A stretch of DNA of 64,000 bases from Taxawa tesnikishii (nom. ined.) (lineage: Eukaryota > Ascomycota > Dothideomycetes > Dothideales), in the NCBI GenBank assembly GCA_030247885.1, contig JAPDRO010000001.1:2728001-2792000 (forward strand), given 5' to 3'. The position numbers and the translations under genes are program-made. The notes under the pieces were generated by a model. It saw nothing but the letters and a program-made list of their open reading frames with translations. It did not search any database and was not told the origin of the DNA. Each line of letters opens with the position of its first letter. Position 1 is the stretch's first letter. Shown in pieces: positions 11,832 through 22,536 of the stretch.

Positions 11832-12558
11832 ATGCAGAACGTGAGGTCTTTCTTCTGGGGCCCGACCCCGGAAGAGCAAGTCAGTCGCCAACCATCTCCT
11901 ACACCACAGGCTCTGACAAGTGACGCAGAAGCGAAAATGCAACGCCCTCGTACGACAAAACGTCCGTAAACTGGAGCGCGACATCCAACAAAACAAAATG
12001 CTGGAGAACAAGACGAAGAACTTCATCCTCCAGGCGTCCAAGCGGGCCCAACGCAATCCATCCCAAGCGAAGCAAGCAGCCCAAGAGACGCGCATCTTTG
12101 CGCGAGAACTGATCAACGTGCGGAAGGTGGGCAAGAGGTTGACCACGAGCAAGGCGCAGCTGCAGAGCGTGGGCATGCAGGTCAACGAAGCCTTTTCCGT
12201 CCGCAAGATCGAGGGGAGCATCAAGGCCAGTACGGGGATTATGAAGGACGTCAATACCCTGGTTCGCATGCCGGAGCTGTCGGGTACCATGAGGGACTTG
12301 AGCCAGGAGCTCATGAAGGCGGGCATCATCGAGGAGATGGTGGGCGATATGCTGCCGCAGGACGAATTGCTAGAGGGAGAGGATGAGGAAACTGAGGCCG
12401 AGGTGGACAAGGTGTTGGGTGAGGTGCTGAAGGATAGGTTGCCGGCGGAAGCTTTGCCCGATACCGCACCTACACAACTGGAGGAGCCGGAAGAAGAGGA
12501 AGATCAGGAGGAGATGCTTGCTCAGATGAGGGGCAGGCTGGAGGCACTGAAGAGTTAG
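11832..12558 (+). CDS. VPS24: ESCRT-III subunit Vps24 (CHMP3)
   Basis: Vps24 is the ESCRT-III component that caps Snf7 filaments and recruits Vps2/Vps4 during multivesicular body formation on endosomes. Exon 1 (11832-11879) encodes MQNVRSFFWGPTPEEQ. A 49-nt intron (GTCAGT...ACGCAG) joins it to exon 2 (11929-12558), giving 225 residues, the usual size. The basic N-terminal helices (KRKCNALVRQNVRKLERDIQ) bind membranes and form the polymer core. The C-terminal half is acidic and ends with a MIT-interacting motif-like helix (EEMLAQMRGRLEALKS). The frame is intact. Confidence 0.93.
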
Positions 12559-13951
12559 CGCCGCGAGGTGCTTCGGTTCTCCCGGAGCTTGGTTCGGGGA
12601 TCGAGGATCCCCTTGAGATTGAAGCTCAAGCTTCGCGCGGTTGCTTCATGTCGAACGCGAATGGTTCGCAATAGCCAAGGGACGGGCAGGGGGTTTGGCG
12701 TGGATTGTGAGGTCTGCACGGCTTAGAAGGTTTCCGTGTAGGTTATGAGCTTACTGTTTTTCTACAACCGGTATATCACACTTCAGCGAGCTAAGCCAAA
12801 GGATGCAGAGAGGCCTTCTTTGTTTGGCAGCGTTCTTGGGCTCCTTATCAGGTATCTCAGGAGGTCGCGCAACAACTGCGTGCAGCCCTTGAAGATGCTC
12901 TTCTAGGCGGCCGGGTCGTTCCAAGTTCATGCCCACATCCCGCGATCAGGCACGGCGATTTGTAACACTCGGTCACGCTCGACACTCTCGAAGATGCGGC
13001 CCTCGATGAAGCGCTCAGTCATCAGAACTACAGCGCTCGCCAGGCTCATTGGCGTATTAGACGAGTAGAAACAGATCCAATCGGCGCCAGTCTCTGGGAT
13101 AACAAGAAGGACAGGGAGTGGCACATGCGATGCAAGGCTGCGCTAGGTGTTGTCGAATCCACCAGTTGGTCCTCAGGCTTCGAGAGGGAGGAAATTGCCT
13201 GCCTAAACTGCCACTTTCCTCTTTGGGAAAGCTCGTTGTTGCGCGCACGTGATACGGGGTAAAAGTGGGCCTCACTGCGCTCATAAGCCTCGTTTATAAT
13301 GATGATAGGTTACTGTCCCAGGTCAGAGTCGTATGTACGCTGGGTCTTACTCAGGTCGCTAGACCACTACGTTTCTTTGGCTTTCAGAGAGACTTACAGG
13401 AAGTCCAATCTCAAAAATGATGATATGTATATAGAGGCGGCATAGCATCGTTGTTGCCTTGTAAGAGCAGTTGTTCGGCCGCCCTCATCGCTCGAGAGCG
13501 CGGAAGTTACCATCACTTCAAGGGGGTCTGCGGCCAGCTTCAGCTTCTCCCTTCTGCCTTCTGTCATCAGCTCCCTCTCCTTCTCTCCCACATTTCTCCC
13601 AAAAATCATCACTGTCACACAACTGCCAACTCTCACCACTACGCGTACCTATCGCCATCAAGCCATCAACACCACAATTTGTCAACCCACCGCAACTCAT
13701 CCGAGCCCTCTTTACAAACCTCACATTTCGTCACTGCGACGCGTCATTTCCGTCAGTCACTTCACTCGGGAGTCGCGCAACTTCTCGCGTCCACCTCGTT
13801 GTCCTGAAGCGTCGCGCACTCTCACAACACCCAGTTAGCTGAGCTTACCCGGCTTAGCCAACCAACTGCCACTGCCATACACATCAGCGCTCGCGCTCGG
13901 AACAAACGCTCGCCAAACTTAACAATACATACCTCGCTTCACACAAACAAC
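12559..13951. other. Long intergenic region upstream of YRA1
   Basis: This 1.39-kb stretch contains only small unconvincing open frames. The last ~400 bp are strongly pyrimidine-rich (about 13540-13610, e.g. CTCCCTCTCCTTCTCTCCC), which suits a strongly expressed gene's leader. A second gene here is not excluded but I see no support for one. Confidence 0.45.
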
Positions 13952-16081
13952 ATGTCTAGCAAGCTCGACCAAAGCCTCGATGACATCGCCGGCGCCCGCC
14001 GTGCCAGTGCTCGTCGCAACACTCGCCGTGGAGGAAAGACAGCCGCTCCTGCTGGAGGAGTAACAAAGAACACTGCTACCAGGGCCTCCAAGGCACCAGC
14101 CAAGGCAGCAGCACCTGCTCCTGTCCAACAGACCCGTGGAGAGAGCAAGATCATCGTCAGCAACTTGGTGAGCAATCGTCGTCACTCATTGTCGCCAGAT
14201 CACAACTAACACCACATTAGCCTGATGATGTGAATGAGCAGCAGATTAAGGTACGTTGACCGGAGATGGGCCGAACGACATGACTTTCATCGACTGCATG
14301 CGATCGTACCTCTATCCCTACGAGTCTTCTCCCTTGGATTCTTTATGCGAGCTTTACACGAACCTCGTGATGGCCCTGTTGGGTACATTACCAGACCGGC
14401 GACTCCCTCTAGCCCATTGCTGGCTTGCAAAGCTCAATGCCCGGCTGAAATGAGGTTGAGAACGCACTTCAATGCATAAACCTACACTGGCATATGCGGC
14501 TGCCTGGCAAGCAGACCGTTCAGATAAGGTGCAGAGGATAACGGTCATATGGCGCGAAGCAATGCTTCTGCACAAATACCAACCTGCGTCGGTGAGGGGT
14601 ACGCCGTAAGCAGTGTTGAGGAAGAGCACCAGTGAGCAAAGCAGTGGAGACAGCATTGTCCCCGACAGTTTCTCTGGACACCGTTCGGCGACTTTGTACA
14701 CCTGAGATCCGGAGCACTGCGGAGAGGACCGCTCGGATGACCTGGGGACGTTCTTTTCCTCCACACCGTCACCTTCACCACCCATCAGCCGTACTGCAGT
14801 CCGGCTCTGACTTTGACAGTTGCAACCAACCCTGGGCATTTGGTTCCTCCTCATCCAGCTTGGCACGCTCCAGTTCAGATCCTCCACCTTCCATTATGTC
14901 GACATCGGCAAACAAGCATCTAACCCGGAATTGATAGGTGCTTCAACGACCGGCATGAATTCGGATCTGAACCTGGCCTTGGGATTTACTAACCTTCACT
15001 GCTTGCTCATTGGTGCTCGGATGATCTTGATCTGGGCCGGTGTCCGTTGGGGTACTCTCTTTGCTACTCGACGTATTGCCACAGCTCCGTGCTCCAACCG
15101 CCGTCTGGAGTCTTCCTTATCACTCGTGCGATTTTACCTTCCAGAAGTGGACTGACGCGATCTTTTACCCCCAATAGGAATACTTCGGTACAGCAGTCGG
15201 AGCCGTCAAGAAGGTTCTGCTCAACTACAACCGCAATGGACGCAGCACTGGCGTTGCCAACATCATCTTCGCTAAACCAGGAAGCGCTGCGGAAGCCGCC
15301 AAGACATACAATGGAGTCAAGGTGGATGGAAAGCCAATGAAGGTACTGCAGTTCAACCCATCCCCATGCGCGGTCAGTCTGCTGACCCACTCTAGATCGA
15401 GGTCATCGTTGGTGCCCAGGCCGTTGCTGCCCCACCAGCACCCAAGGGTCTCGGCGAGCGCATCTCGTAAGTGCTCCTTCCCCTCACCCCTCCCCTGTAT
15501 TATCCTTTATCCATATATTTATACCTATACAGCAAGCCCAAGGAGGCCGCAAAGCCTAAGCCCGCCCAAGCCGCCAAGCCAGCAACTGCTAACGGCGCCG
15601 CCTCTACTAGCACACGCGGCAAGGGAGGACGTCGCGGTCGCGGAGGCCGCCAGGGTCGCCCCAAGACCAAGACTGCTGAGGAACTCGACGCTGACATGGC
15701 AGACTACTTCGAACCCGGTAGGTGGTCGCAGACAAAATCTCACCACATGCCGTGTTCTCTACAGGCCGTCGGCTGAGCGATTTGACTGCTTGCCGCAGTG
15801 CTGCCTTCTAGCAGTGCCTTGGCCGTGTAGCAAACATTTGTGCTCATTGACGGATCCTCCACGGACCCCTTTTCTAGGGGTTCCCCATCTGTTTGACGGC
15901 CTGCTGAGAACACAAGCGCTTGTTTCTTCCCCTCGCAGAGCCCTGCATCATGATGGCGTACTGACTCATCCTAGGTACCGGCGCTGCTGCCGACGCTGCA
16001 GCTGCTGCCCCAACCAACGGTGCTGCTCCCGCCGCCGCCGCGCCTGCCAACGAGGCCGTCATGGAGGATGAGATCATGTAG
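13952..16081 (+). CDS. YRA1: mRNA export adaptor Yra1/ALYREF (REF family)
   Basis: Yra1 joins the TREX complex, binds nascent mRNA and hands it to the Mex67 exporter. Six exons (13952-14167, 14221-14250, 15178-15342, 15396-15466, 15533-15717, 15975-16081) give 257 residues. Order: an N-terminal UAP56-binding motif (MSSKLDQSLDDIAGARR), an Arg-rich tract, an RRM (ESKIIVSNLPDDVNEQQIK, then LLNYNRNGRSTGVANIIF), an RGG region (KGGRRGRGGRQGR) and an LDADMADYF C-terminal box. Exon 2 is only 30 nt. Intron 2 is 927 nt and intron 5 is 257 nt; the others are 53-66 nt. The long intron inside the RRM-coding part recalls S. cerevisiae YRA1, whose inefficiently spliced intron allows autoregulation. Confidence 0.93.
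14251..15177 (+). other. 927-nt intron 2 of YRA1
   Basis: The intron starts GTACGT and ends CCCCAATAG with an ACTGACG branch-like site about 25 nt upstream. It separates the micro-exon ending EQQIK from the exon starting EYFG, so removing it exactly restores the RRM. It is over ten times the local norm. Open frames inside it are short and resemble nothing. Weak resemblances to the introner blocks occur near 14395-14470 (CTTGC...CAATGCCC, then TTGAGAACGCAC), so it may be partly built of old intron-like insertions. Confidence 0.7.
15718..15974 (+). repeat. Introner-like element: intron 5 of YRA1
   Basis: A 257-nt phase-1 intron (GTAGGT...CATCCTAG). It shares ordered blocks with the wall-protein introns at 57103-57375, 57727-57978 and 58414-58669: CAGGCCGTCGG (from 15762), GACTGCTTGCCGCAGTGCTG (from 15784), TGTAGCAAACA, and GACGGCCTGCTGAGAAC (from 15895). 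CAGGCCGTC at 15762-15770 is the exact reverse complement of GACGGCCTG at 15895-15903, so the intron can close a long stem. Homology between introns of unrelated genes is the mark of introner-like elements. Confidence 0.75.
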
Positions 16082-16690
16082 GATGGTTCGGCTTCTTCCC
16101 ATTACCGTTCGCTGCAGCTTAGTATGGGATGAGGGATGAGTTTACTTCGAACGAGGGATTGCACCAGGAACGGGAACGGGAATGGATGGCCATATCGGAA
16201 CGGAGGGGCGTTTACTATTTCGTTTTTCTCCTCTGAAGGAGGTTTCACAGATTGTATCATCAATGCTTGCACAGGCGCCCTCCTCGCGCTTTTCTTTCTG
16301 ATGTAGTGGGACTGTACCGTGGCGATTTTTCTTCGTGCCAATCGAGATGCCCATTCAAACCAAAGCCTGATTATCAATCTTTCCCAACGCCTGTTTCATG
16401 CGTCGTCTTCGCGAAATCCTATCCATTCTGGAAGCACATCGTTCACTGCCGACGCAACCGCACCTTGTGTTCAACAGACCACGACCCAGGCGGCAGACGG
16501 TGCCTCGTCCAAAATCCAGGGCCAGGAGTCCATCCGACATTCATCTGTCCTTTTTCAGCCCTGCCAACGAAAGCGCAACCCTCCCAGCACAGTCAGAAGT
16601 CCAGCAGCCCGGCAGCCCAACGCCCAACCACAACGAACTTCCATGCTGTTCCTCACACCAATCCACCAGTCCCTCACACGACCCCCCAAC
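16082..16690. other. Intergenic region between convergent genes
   Basis: This stretch holds the 3' UTRs of YRA1 and of the minus-strand membrane protein gene. Overlapping open frames on both strands run on into the antisense of the next gene and look like composition artefacts. Confidence 0.4.
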
Positions 16691-18136
16691 TCAAGTACCC
16701 TCATAAAGCGCTGCCCCGGCGAACCGCAAGTCCTCACCGATCTCAGCCCCGGCTTTGCTCGTGACCGGATCCAGGTTCTCCTTCCCATCTCCCAGCGCGA
16801 TGCCCAATCCGACGACACCCTGCGCGCCGTTTCTCCCTCCTGCACGGCGCTGAGGGCCTCGGTCTTCGAACACCCTGATCCAGCCCTCGGACCTCTTCTC
16901 CTCCGCCGCAGCTCCGACGCGGCTCCCGCGAGCACCGCCGCTCGGCAGCTTCGTCCAGTTTACGCTGTCGGGGCGGGCGGGGAGCGGCCCGGACGGTACT
17001 GCAGCGGCAGCGGCGGGATCCGAGCTCGCGATAGCATCCAGATCGGGGTCCGACGGGCGCTGCTGCCCTTCGCCACGCGCGGCCGCGTCGCCCGCGCGGT
17101 CCAGCGAGCTCTGCGGCCCGGCGGCTCGTATCTCGACGCCCTTTGCGCGGCCCGCGGAGCGCAGGCTCAGCGTGCTGGCGGTCTTGATTTGGCTCCTTCT
17201 CTTGCCGCTGTCTCTGTGCCGGAGCAGAGGCGTAGCCAATGAGGAATACACGGACGCAGTCTGCGATTCCAGGTCCCGGCTGTTCTGCCGCTTGAGCGCG
17301 GTATGAGAGGCGCTTGGGCCGGAGAGGTAGTCGTCCAGCTCGGTGGCGTTGGCGCGGAGCTGCTGGCCGAGCGAGGGGATGGAGGAGACCACGGAGTTCG
17401 GATCCGGTTGGTCTTTAGGGACGTTTGCTGGCACTGACGAACGGGATGCGAACGGGTATGTTGCGCGGTTCGACCGGGCTGGGTTGCGAACGGTGTCGTG
17501 GGCGAAGCCGGTTTCGGTCTGCGGTTTTGGAAACGCGGCGGCGTTGACGATGCGCACAGGTGGGCCTTTGGGCTTGTATATCACGGACGTCACTGGCGAG
17601 ACGGACGGACGGGTGGCTTTGTCCCCATGCGCGCGACGGAACTGAAGAGGTAGTAAGGCGGGCTGGGCGCGAGGCGCAGGCTGACCAGGCCGTACCGCGA
17701 TCTCGCGATTCTGACCGAGCGGGCGCACCGCTGGGTGTGGAGGTAGCGGCGTCACGAACGGGTTCTCCAAGTCGATGTCCGTTTGGTGTGAGCGTTCTTC
17801 CGGTGGTGAGGGAGGTCGTCTGTCACTCATTTCGATGTCTTCGCCCGTCGTAGGAGCCGCTGTGGTCCTGCGGTTGCGCCAGGCGAGGAAGAGGTAGAGG
17901 CATGCAGCTACACAGCATCCGGCTGAAGCGACAAACCAGACCAAGTAGCCAAATCTGTCGTTGTGGTGGCGTGCTGCCAGGATGAGCAAGACTAGCGCCG
18001 CGATCGTGGATATGAAGGTAAGAAGACAAAGTGCACTCCATCTGTAGTAAGTCGATTGTTGAGATGGAGGAATGGCACCCATTGCTCTGTACCACATGGG
18101 CGCCCACTGCGCGAAATCGTTTGCGTTGTGGTTCAT
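16691..18136 (-). CDS. Hypothetical two-helix membrane protein with long disordered tail
   Basis: A single-exon frame of 481 residues. I chose the ATG at 18136 (MNHNANDFAQWAPMWYRAMG) because the 44 upstream in-frame residues look like leader sequence. Two hydrophobic helices follow (LLTFISTIAALVLLILAA, then YLVWFVASAGCCVAACLYLF), then about 370 residues rich in Pro, Ser, Arg and Ala with no fold apparent. Short motifs such as NPFVTPLPPHP and KENLDP may be phosphorylation sites. I recognise no family; the pattern suits a fungal plasma-membrane or cell-cortex protein. Confidence 0.65.
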   Translation of the reverse strand: MNHNANDFAQWAPMWYRAMGAIPPSQQSTYYRWSALCLLTFISTIAALVLLILAARHHNDRFGYLVWFVASAGCCVAACLYLFLAWRNRRTTAAPTTGEDIEMSDRRPPSPPEERSHQTDIDLENPFVTPLPPHPAVRPLGQNREIAVRPGQPAPRAQPALLPLQFRRAHGDKATRPSVSPVTSVIYKPKGPPVRIVNAAAFPKPQTETGFAHDTVRNPARSNRATYPFASRSSVPANVPKDQPDPNSVVSSIPSLGQQLRANATELDDYLSGPSASHTALKRQNSRDLESQTASVYSSLATPLLRHRDSGKRRSQIKTASTLSLRSAGRAKGVEIRAAGPQSSLDRAGDAAARGEGQQRPSDPDLDAIASSDPAAAAAVPSGPLPARPDSVNWTKLPSGGARGSRVGAAAEEKRSEGWIRVFEDRGPQRRAGGRNGAQGVVGLGIALGDGKENLDPVTSKAGAEIGEDLRFAGAALYEGT

Positions 18137-18576
18137 GGTTATGCGCTGTCCATGTCTTGAGAGATGGACGGCCAGGTGGACCGCATAAATAACACGACCC
18201 TGTAAGATCTGGTGGATCTTGAGACAAAGCGCGAGTGAAAGACGGAACAGATGAGGGGTTAGGTGCAAGCAGAAGCGTGGGCTTCAATAGAATTTTGACA
18301 GAAGAGTCATATTCTTCATCGACAACAAGGTGAATGGTGTTTGTTGTAGATGAAGTGAAGTGAACTTGCATCAGGATTGACGGTAACCCACACCAACAGA
18401 GCCACTGCTGCTAATGTGAAAGGAACCGAACTTGCAGGTTTTGCTTGGCTGGAATGGTGGAAAGCATGATCCATACAAGGCGACATGTATGCGACGTGAT
18501 TGAGCGAACCCCGGATATGGAAGAATGGCGATATGGAAAAATGGCGATAACGTATTACCTAGAAAGCCTGACGTAT
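18137..18576. other. Intergenic region between two minus-strand genes
   Basis: This 440-bp stretch contains the promoter of the two-helix membrane protein gene and the 3' end of the Nop8-like gene. Nothing else is supported. Confidence 0.4.
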
Positions 18577-20390
18577 CTAAACGATGCGTCTGCTCAGCCT
18601 CCTGTTCTCCCTCTGTCGGTTCTGTTTCAGCGCCTCTCTGCGCCGCTTCTTCCAAGCGCGGTTGTTGTCTCCACGGTTCTTAAAGAACCATTCAGCGAAT
18701 TCGCTCTCGGGCCTACTCTCCGCTGCGACTTCCTTCGCAACGGGCGCAGTCTCGCGAGACTCTGCAACGACCTGAGTGGCGTCCTCTTCTTCCTCTACCT
18801 CTTCCTCCTCATCGTCACCTCCGAAAGGAAAAGAGATTTTGCGTGAGAAGTGCGCGGTATCAGGCGTAGGTGCGGCGCTTCTCATCCCGCGTTGTCGTAT
18901 ATCCCGTTGGGTGAAGGGCGTTTGCGGGACCGCGAGGTCTGCTACCTCATCGTCTTCTGCATCCTCGTCTTGACCGAAGAAGCTGAAAGATGTGTTGATG
19001 GGCGCGAGTTTTGGAGGACCGTCTGAATCTGGATTCGGTCGCCTGAACAATGCTTCGAGCGGGTGGACCTCATTCTGTGACGTTGAGGCTTTCGAGTCCG
19101 CAGAAACAGTCTCTTGTGGCTTTCCCTGCTCTACGTCCGTGGTATCCTTCACATCTCCTTGCGCTGTGCTTACGCTCTCTTCGGAATCAGATTCGCCAGA
19201 TGAGCTTTCCTCAGAACTGGACTCAGAGTCAGAATTAGAGTCAGAAGCCGATTCGGCCGACTCCTCAACCGACGCCTCATCAGACGAAGAGCTCGCTTCA
19301 TCATCCATCGACACATCCTCCTTTGCGTCTTCCCGTCCGGCATGCAGTTTTGTATAGGCTTGTGCATGAGCACTCTCTGGTCCAGACTTTGATACCTTCG
19401 CAGACTTTGAAGGAGCGGTTTTGACGCCAGACAAGTATCCCAATTCCTGCTTGCTCATCCCGTCCACATCCTTGCTGACCGAGTCCTCCTTGGGTACGTT
19501 TTTCTTCCCCAATTTCTTACCAACGTCGTCTTCAGTGCCAACGGCCGCGTCCTGGTCCGCCTCGTCTTCAGTTTCGCTCGCTGATTCTTCCGACTGTGGC
19601 GAAATCTGCGATACAGCTGTGGCGGGTGCTTTAGGCATGGGCATCCTCCGTGGTTTAACAGCCTCCACCACGGTGCCATCCTCATCTACCCAACCAGTCC
19701 CTTCCACATATGTAGCAATACCTCCATTGCGGACCGATGCTTCCTCTCTCAAAAACGTTGGGTACTTCTTGGTTTGCTCAAACTCATGTATCACCACCGG
19801 ACCTTTTGCGACACCCTTCTTCTTGTTTTTCTTCTCCTTCCCCGTCTCAGGTTTCGCTGGCTCCTTTGCTGAAGCCTTGTGAGCGACTTTTGTCTTGAAC
19901 AGAAGCTCCTTCTCCTTGGTGTACTTGGAGGGCTCCCGCTTGTGCTTGTCCTTCTTGTCGTCCGATTTATGCTGTTTTTCGCGCCCTTTCTTCGTCGCAT
20001 TAGGCTCCGTCCACCCTCTCTTCACCTGTCTGTCCTTCGGTAGCTCAAAGCCCGGCAGAACTCCGTCTTTGCGCTTTTCCTTCTTGGCTCTTTTTCGCGG
20101 CTTGTCCGGCGCATCTTCAGTTGTGTCCGTTCCGGCCTTCCTCTTCTCCGGTCTGGCCTCATCTATGCGCATTTTCGTGCCCTTAAACACGGTGCCGTTC
20201 AGCTTCTTCCTGAGCTTGTCCGCCTCTGCCTTGGGAAGATCGACGAAGCCAAATCCACGGTCTGGAAAGGTCTGCACGGTATGATACGATATGCCGGACG
20301 CGACTGATTGCAAAGAGGGGGAATGATGGACTTGGAAAGGGCTGGAGTGAAGGGCGTAATGTGCAGTCTTACACGCCCTGCGTCCGACAT
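18577..20390 (-). CDS. RRM protein, probable nucleolar ribosome-biogenesis factor (Nop8-like)
   Basis: About 604 residues in one exon from the ATG at 20390. An N-terminal RRM begins RVRLHITPFTPAL and contains an RNP-like RGFGFVDLP. A Lys-rich tract, a conserved central box (VIHEFEQTKKYPTFLREE, then ATYVEGTGWVDEDG), a long acidic Ser/Glu tract, and a basic C-terminus (NNRAWKKRRREALKQNRQRE) follow. The layout is that of fungal Nop8/NOL8-type nucleolar proteins needed for 60S subunit assembly; the name is inferred from layout. The RRM is continuous only if the C5 run (GGGGG at 20317-20321, + strand) is read as C6, restoring IIPPSLQSVASGISYHT. Confidence 0.7.
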
Positions 20391-20614
20391 TTGAATCAAC
20401 AACCTAGGTTCACGGCGCAAGCAGTTGCACGTTACTGCAGGTCGTGCCTGCTTGGTTTAGATTGATTTTCCACTATCGAGATTATATTCGCTTCACTTAG
20501 ACGCGCTTTTTTAAGCGCCGGCTCGGTCCGACGTCTACCGCAGCCGCGCGCTCTCCGTTATATACATCTCAGGGCCAGACTGCGAGATCGAAACACTTGC
20601 GCAGGTACCGCACG

Positions 20615-21153
20615 ATGCAGAGACGATTCAGCACTCTGTTAATTCTCCTCGCTTTGATATCCATCGTCTTAGCCGCAAGTGCGTACGGATGTTTGTTTCA
20701 CATATGCTCTACTAACTGGCTAAGCACCGACATCCTTCTGTAAATGTACCTGCTTCTCCAATAGCACCATCATCCCGCTCAACGACGTCAAGAAAGATGG
20801 CAGTGGCCACTCGTCGTTGCTTTTGAACCGTGCACCGAAGAGAGCCGGAACGTGTAACGACTGCAACCGCCAGTTCTGCTTGGATTACAACTTGCCTATA
20901 TGTAAAGGCGCAAAGGAAGATGATGTCTTCACAACGTGCTTTCAGAGGGACTCAGCCAAGGACGAGGCGGTGGTCTTCATCTTCATCTTCGCTACCGTTG
21001 GCCTCCTGATCTGGGCTGCTGCGAGGCCTTGGTTGCAACCGTGGATTGAGGTAAGCACAACGACACGGAGGAGCCTAGCGGTGCTGACAGAGCTCACAGA
21101 GCGCCAGAGGGAGACATAATTACGCCCCAGTATCTGGTGAGGGCAACCGATGA
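20615..21153 (+). CDS. Small secretory-pathway membrane protein with Cys-rich lumenal domain
   Basis: Exons 20615-20678 and 20725-21050, then a short last exon starting at 21091 or 21100, give about 145 residues. The N-terminus is a clear signal peptide (MQRRFSTLLILLALISIVLA). A conserved lumenal segment follows with paired cysteines (FCKCTCFSNSTIIPLND, then TCNDCNRQFCLDYNLPICKG), then one membrane helix (VVFIFIFATVGLLIWAA) and a short basic tail. It matches an uncharacterised family common in filamentous fungi. Type I orientation is inferred. The two acceptor choices differ only by three in-frame codons. Confidence 0.75.
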
Positions 21154-21294
21154 TGAATGGCATACGGGATCAACTTGGCGTTTGTGGATTGTTTGGGCAG
21201 TGATACCCTGGATATATGTACAATATCTTACAAGAAGTCGCTCCATGACCGTAACGCCCTGCGCAAATGCTGTGTTTACGACCAACTTGCGAAA

Positions 21295-22249
21295 TCATGT
21301 CCCCCTCAGCCAACTCGTCCAGCTCTTTGTCTTTTGCGTAAGGGCATCCGTTACGCGCTGCGCTTCCCTATCAAGCGGGCCTCCAGCTGGGTGTATCGTC
21401 TCTTCAAGGACCTCTCCTGCTCTCCTCTGTTGCTTCACGGAGTCGACGCCAGCCTCGAAACCATACTTCAGGTTCTCTGTGCGGGCCCTGACATCTTCCT
21501 TCAAATTCTCTGTGCTTGCCTGAACGCCTTCCTTCAGATTCTCCGCACGATCTTCCACAGCCTTCAGGATACCCAAGCCCTCTCCCTGACCAGTGACCGA
21601 CTCTTGTACTTCCCTTACCGCAGTGCCGAGATTTCCGCCCTTGGTCTCCTCACTGGACAACGTGCCGTACAACGACTCTTTTGCTCTTGCAAAAACGCCC
21701 TTCTTGTTCTCCCTTACTGCGTTTGCCTCCTGCGCCGCTCGATCTTGGTTTATAAGAAGCATCTGGTCCTCATTCGCTGTGCCCGCCGCCTCTGCCCTCC
21801 TCGCCTCTGCCAGAGCGATAGCACTCTCCCTCTGCTTCTCGGCTAACCACTCCTTGCGCTTCTTGCGGTTGTGGATCATCATGTCTCCAATTGCGAACGA
21901 TGCGACAATACCAGAAGCCACTGATGGCGAGCGTCAGTTGCTACGGTTATGCAGGCAAGTGGATTGACTGACCCGTGAGTCCGATCAGCGACCACGCTGT
22001 CACACGGTGCGCCCGGTCTGCCCATACTCGGCCGACTCTAACCACCCTGTCAAAATTGCTCTCCTTTCCTTGTCTCGCAAGCGCAGCAGCCGCTCTTAGC
22101 CGTGCGATCTTCTGCTGAGGTGTCTCTCCAGGAGGCGCCGGTCTGCCGTGATTTAACGATGACGAAGAGGTAAAAGATGTAGATGGCTTCGCGCTGGCGT
22201 ACGGGCCAGTGGCCGTGAAACGAGTGGCATCTGACGCCGACCTCGGCAT
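21295..22249 (-). CDS. COX14-like mitochondrial protein with extended coiled-coil tail
   Basis: Exons 22249-21973 and 21920-21295 with a 52-nt intron (GTCAGT...CATCAG) encode 300 residues. The N-terminal part (TPQQKIARLRAAAALARQG, then RVGRVWADRAHRVTAWSLIGLT) and the following hydrophobic helix (VASGIVASFAIGDMMI) match the Cox14/cytochrome c oxidase assembly family, small inner-membrane proteins that couple Cox1 synthesis to assembly. The remaining ~180 residues are charged and helical with repeated ENLKEGVQAST / ENLKEDVRART units, an apolipoprotein-like pattern. The family call rests on the N-terminal third. Confidence 0.65.
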
Positions 22250-22536
22250 GACTGGAGCTGCTGTTCAAAGAACTCAAACGAGGGGAGAAGTCTATGACAA
22301 GGGTGATCTGAGGATATGTGTAACAAGGGACAGCAATGGCTTCCTTTCCGTTTGAGGGCGACGATGATGGCTTCGACTTCTTTTCAAGAAACGTCGGAAC
22401 TGCTCCTCCGATGCTTGGCACTCACGCCAGAAACAAGCGCCGCGCCTGTCGCGATTTGATAGAATCACATGCCACGAACCTTTTGCCTATGTATTATATT
22501 GCAACCAAAAGTCTTCTTTTGCCTCGAATCGTCAAT

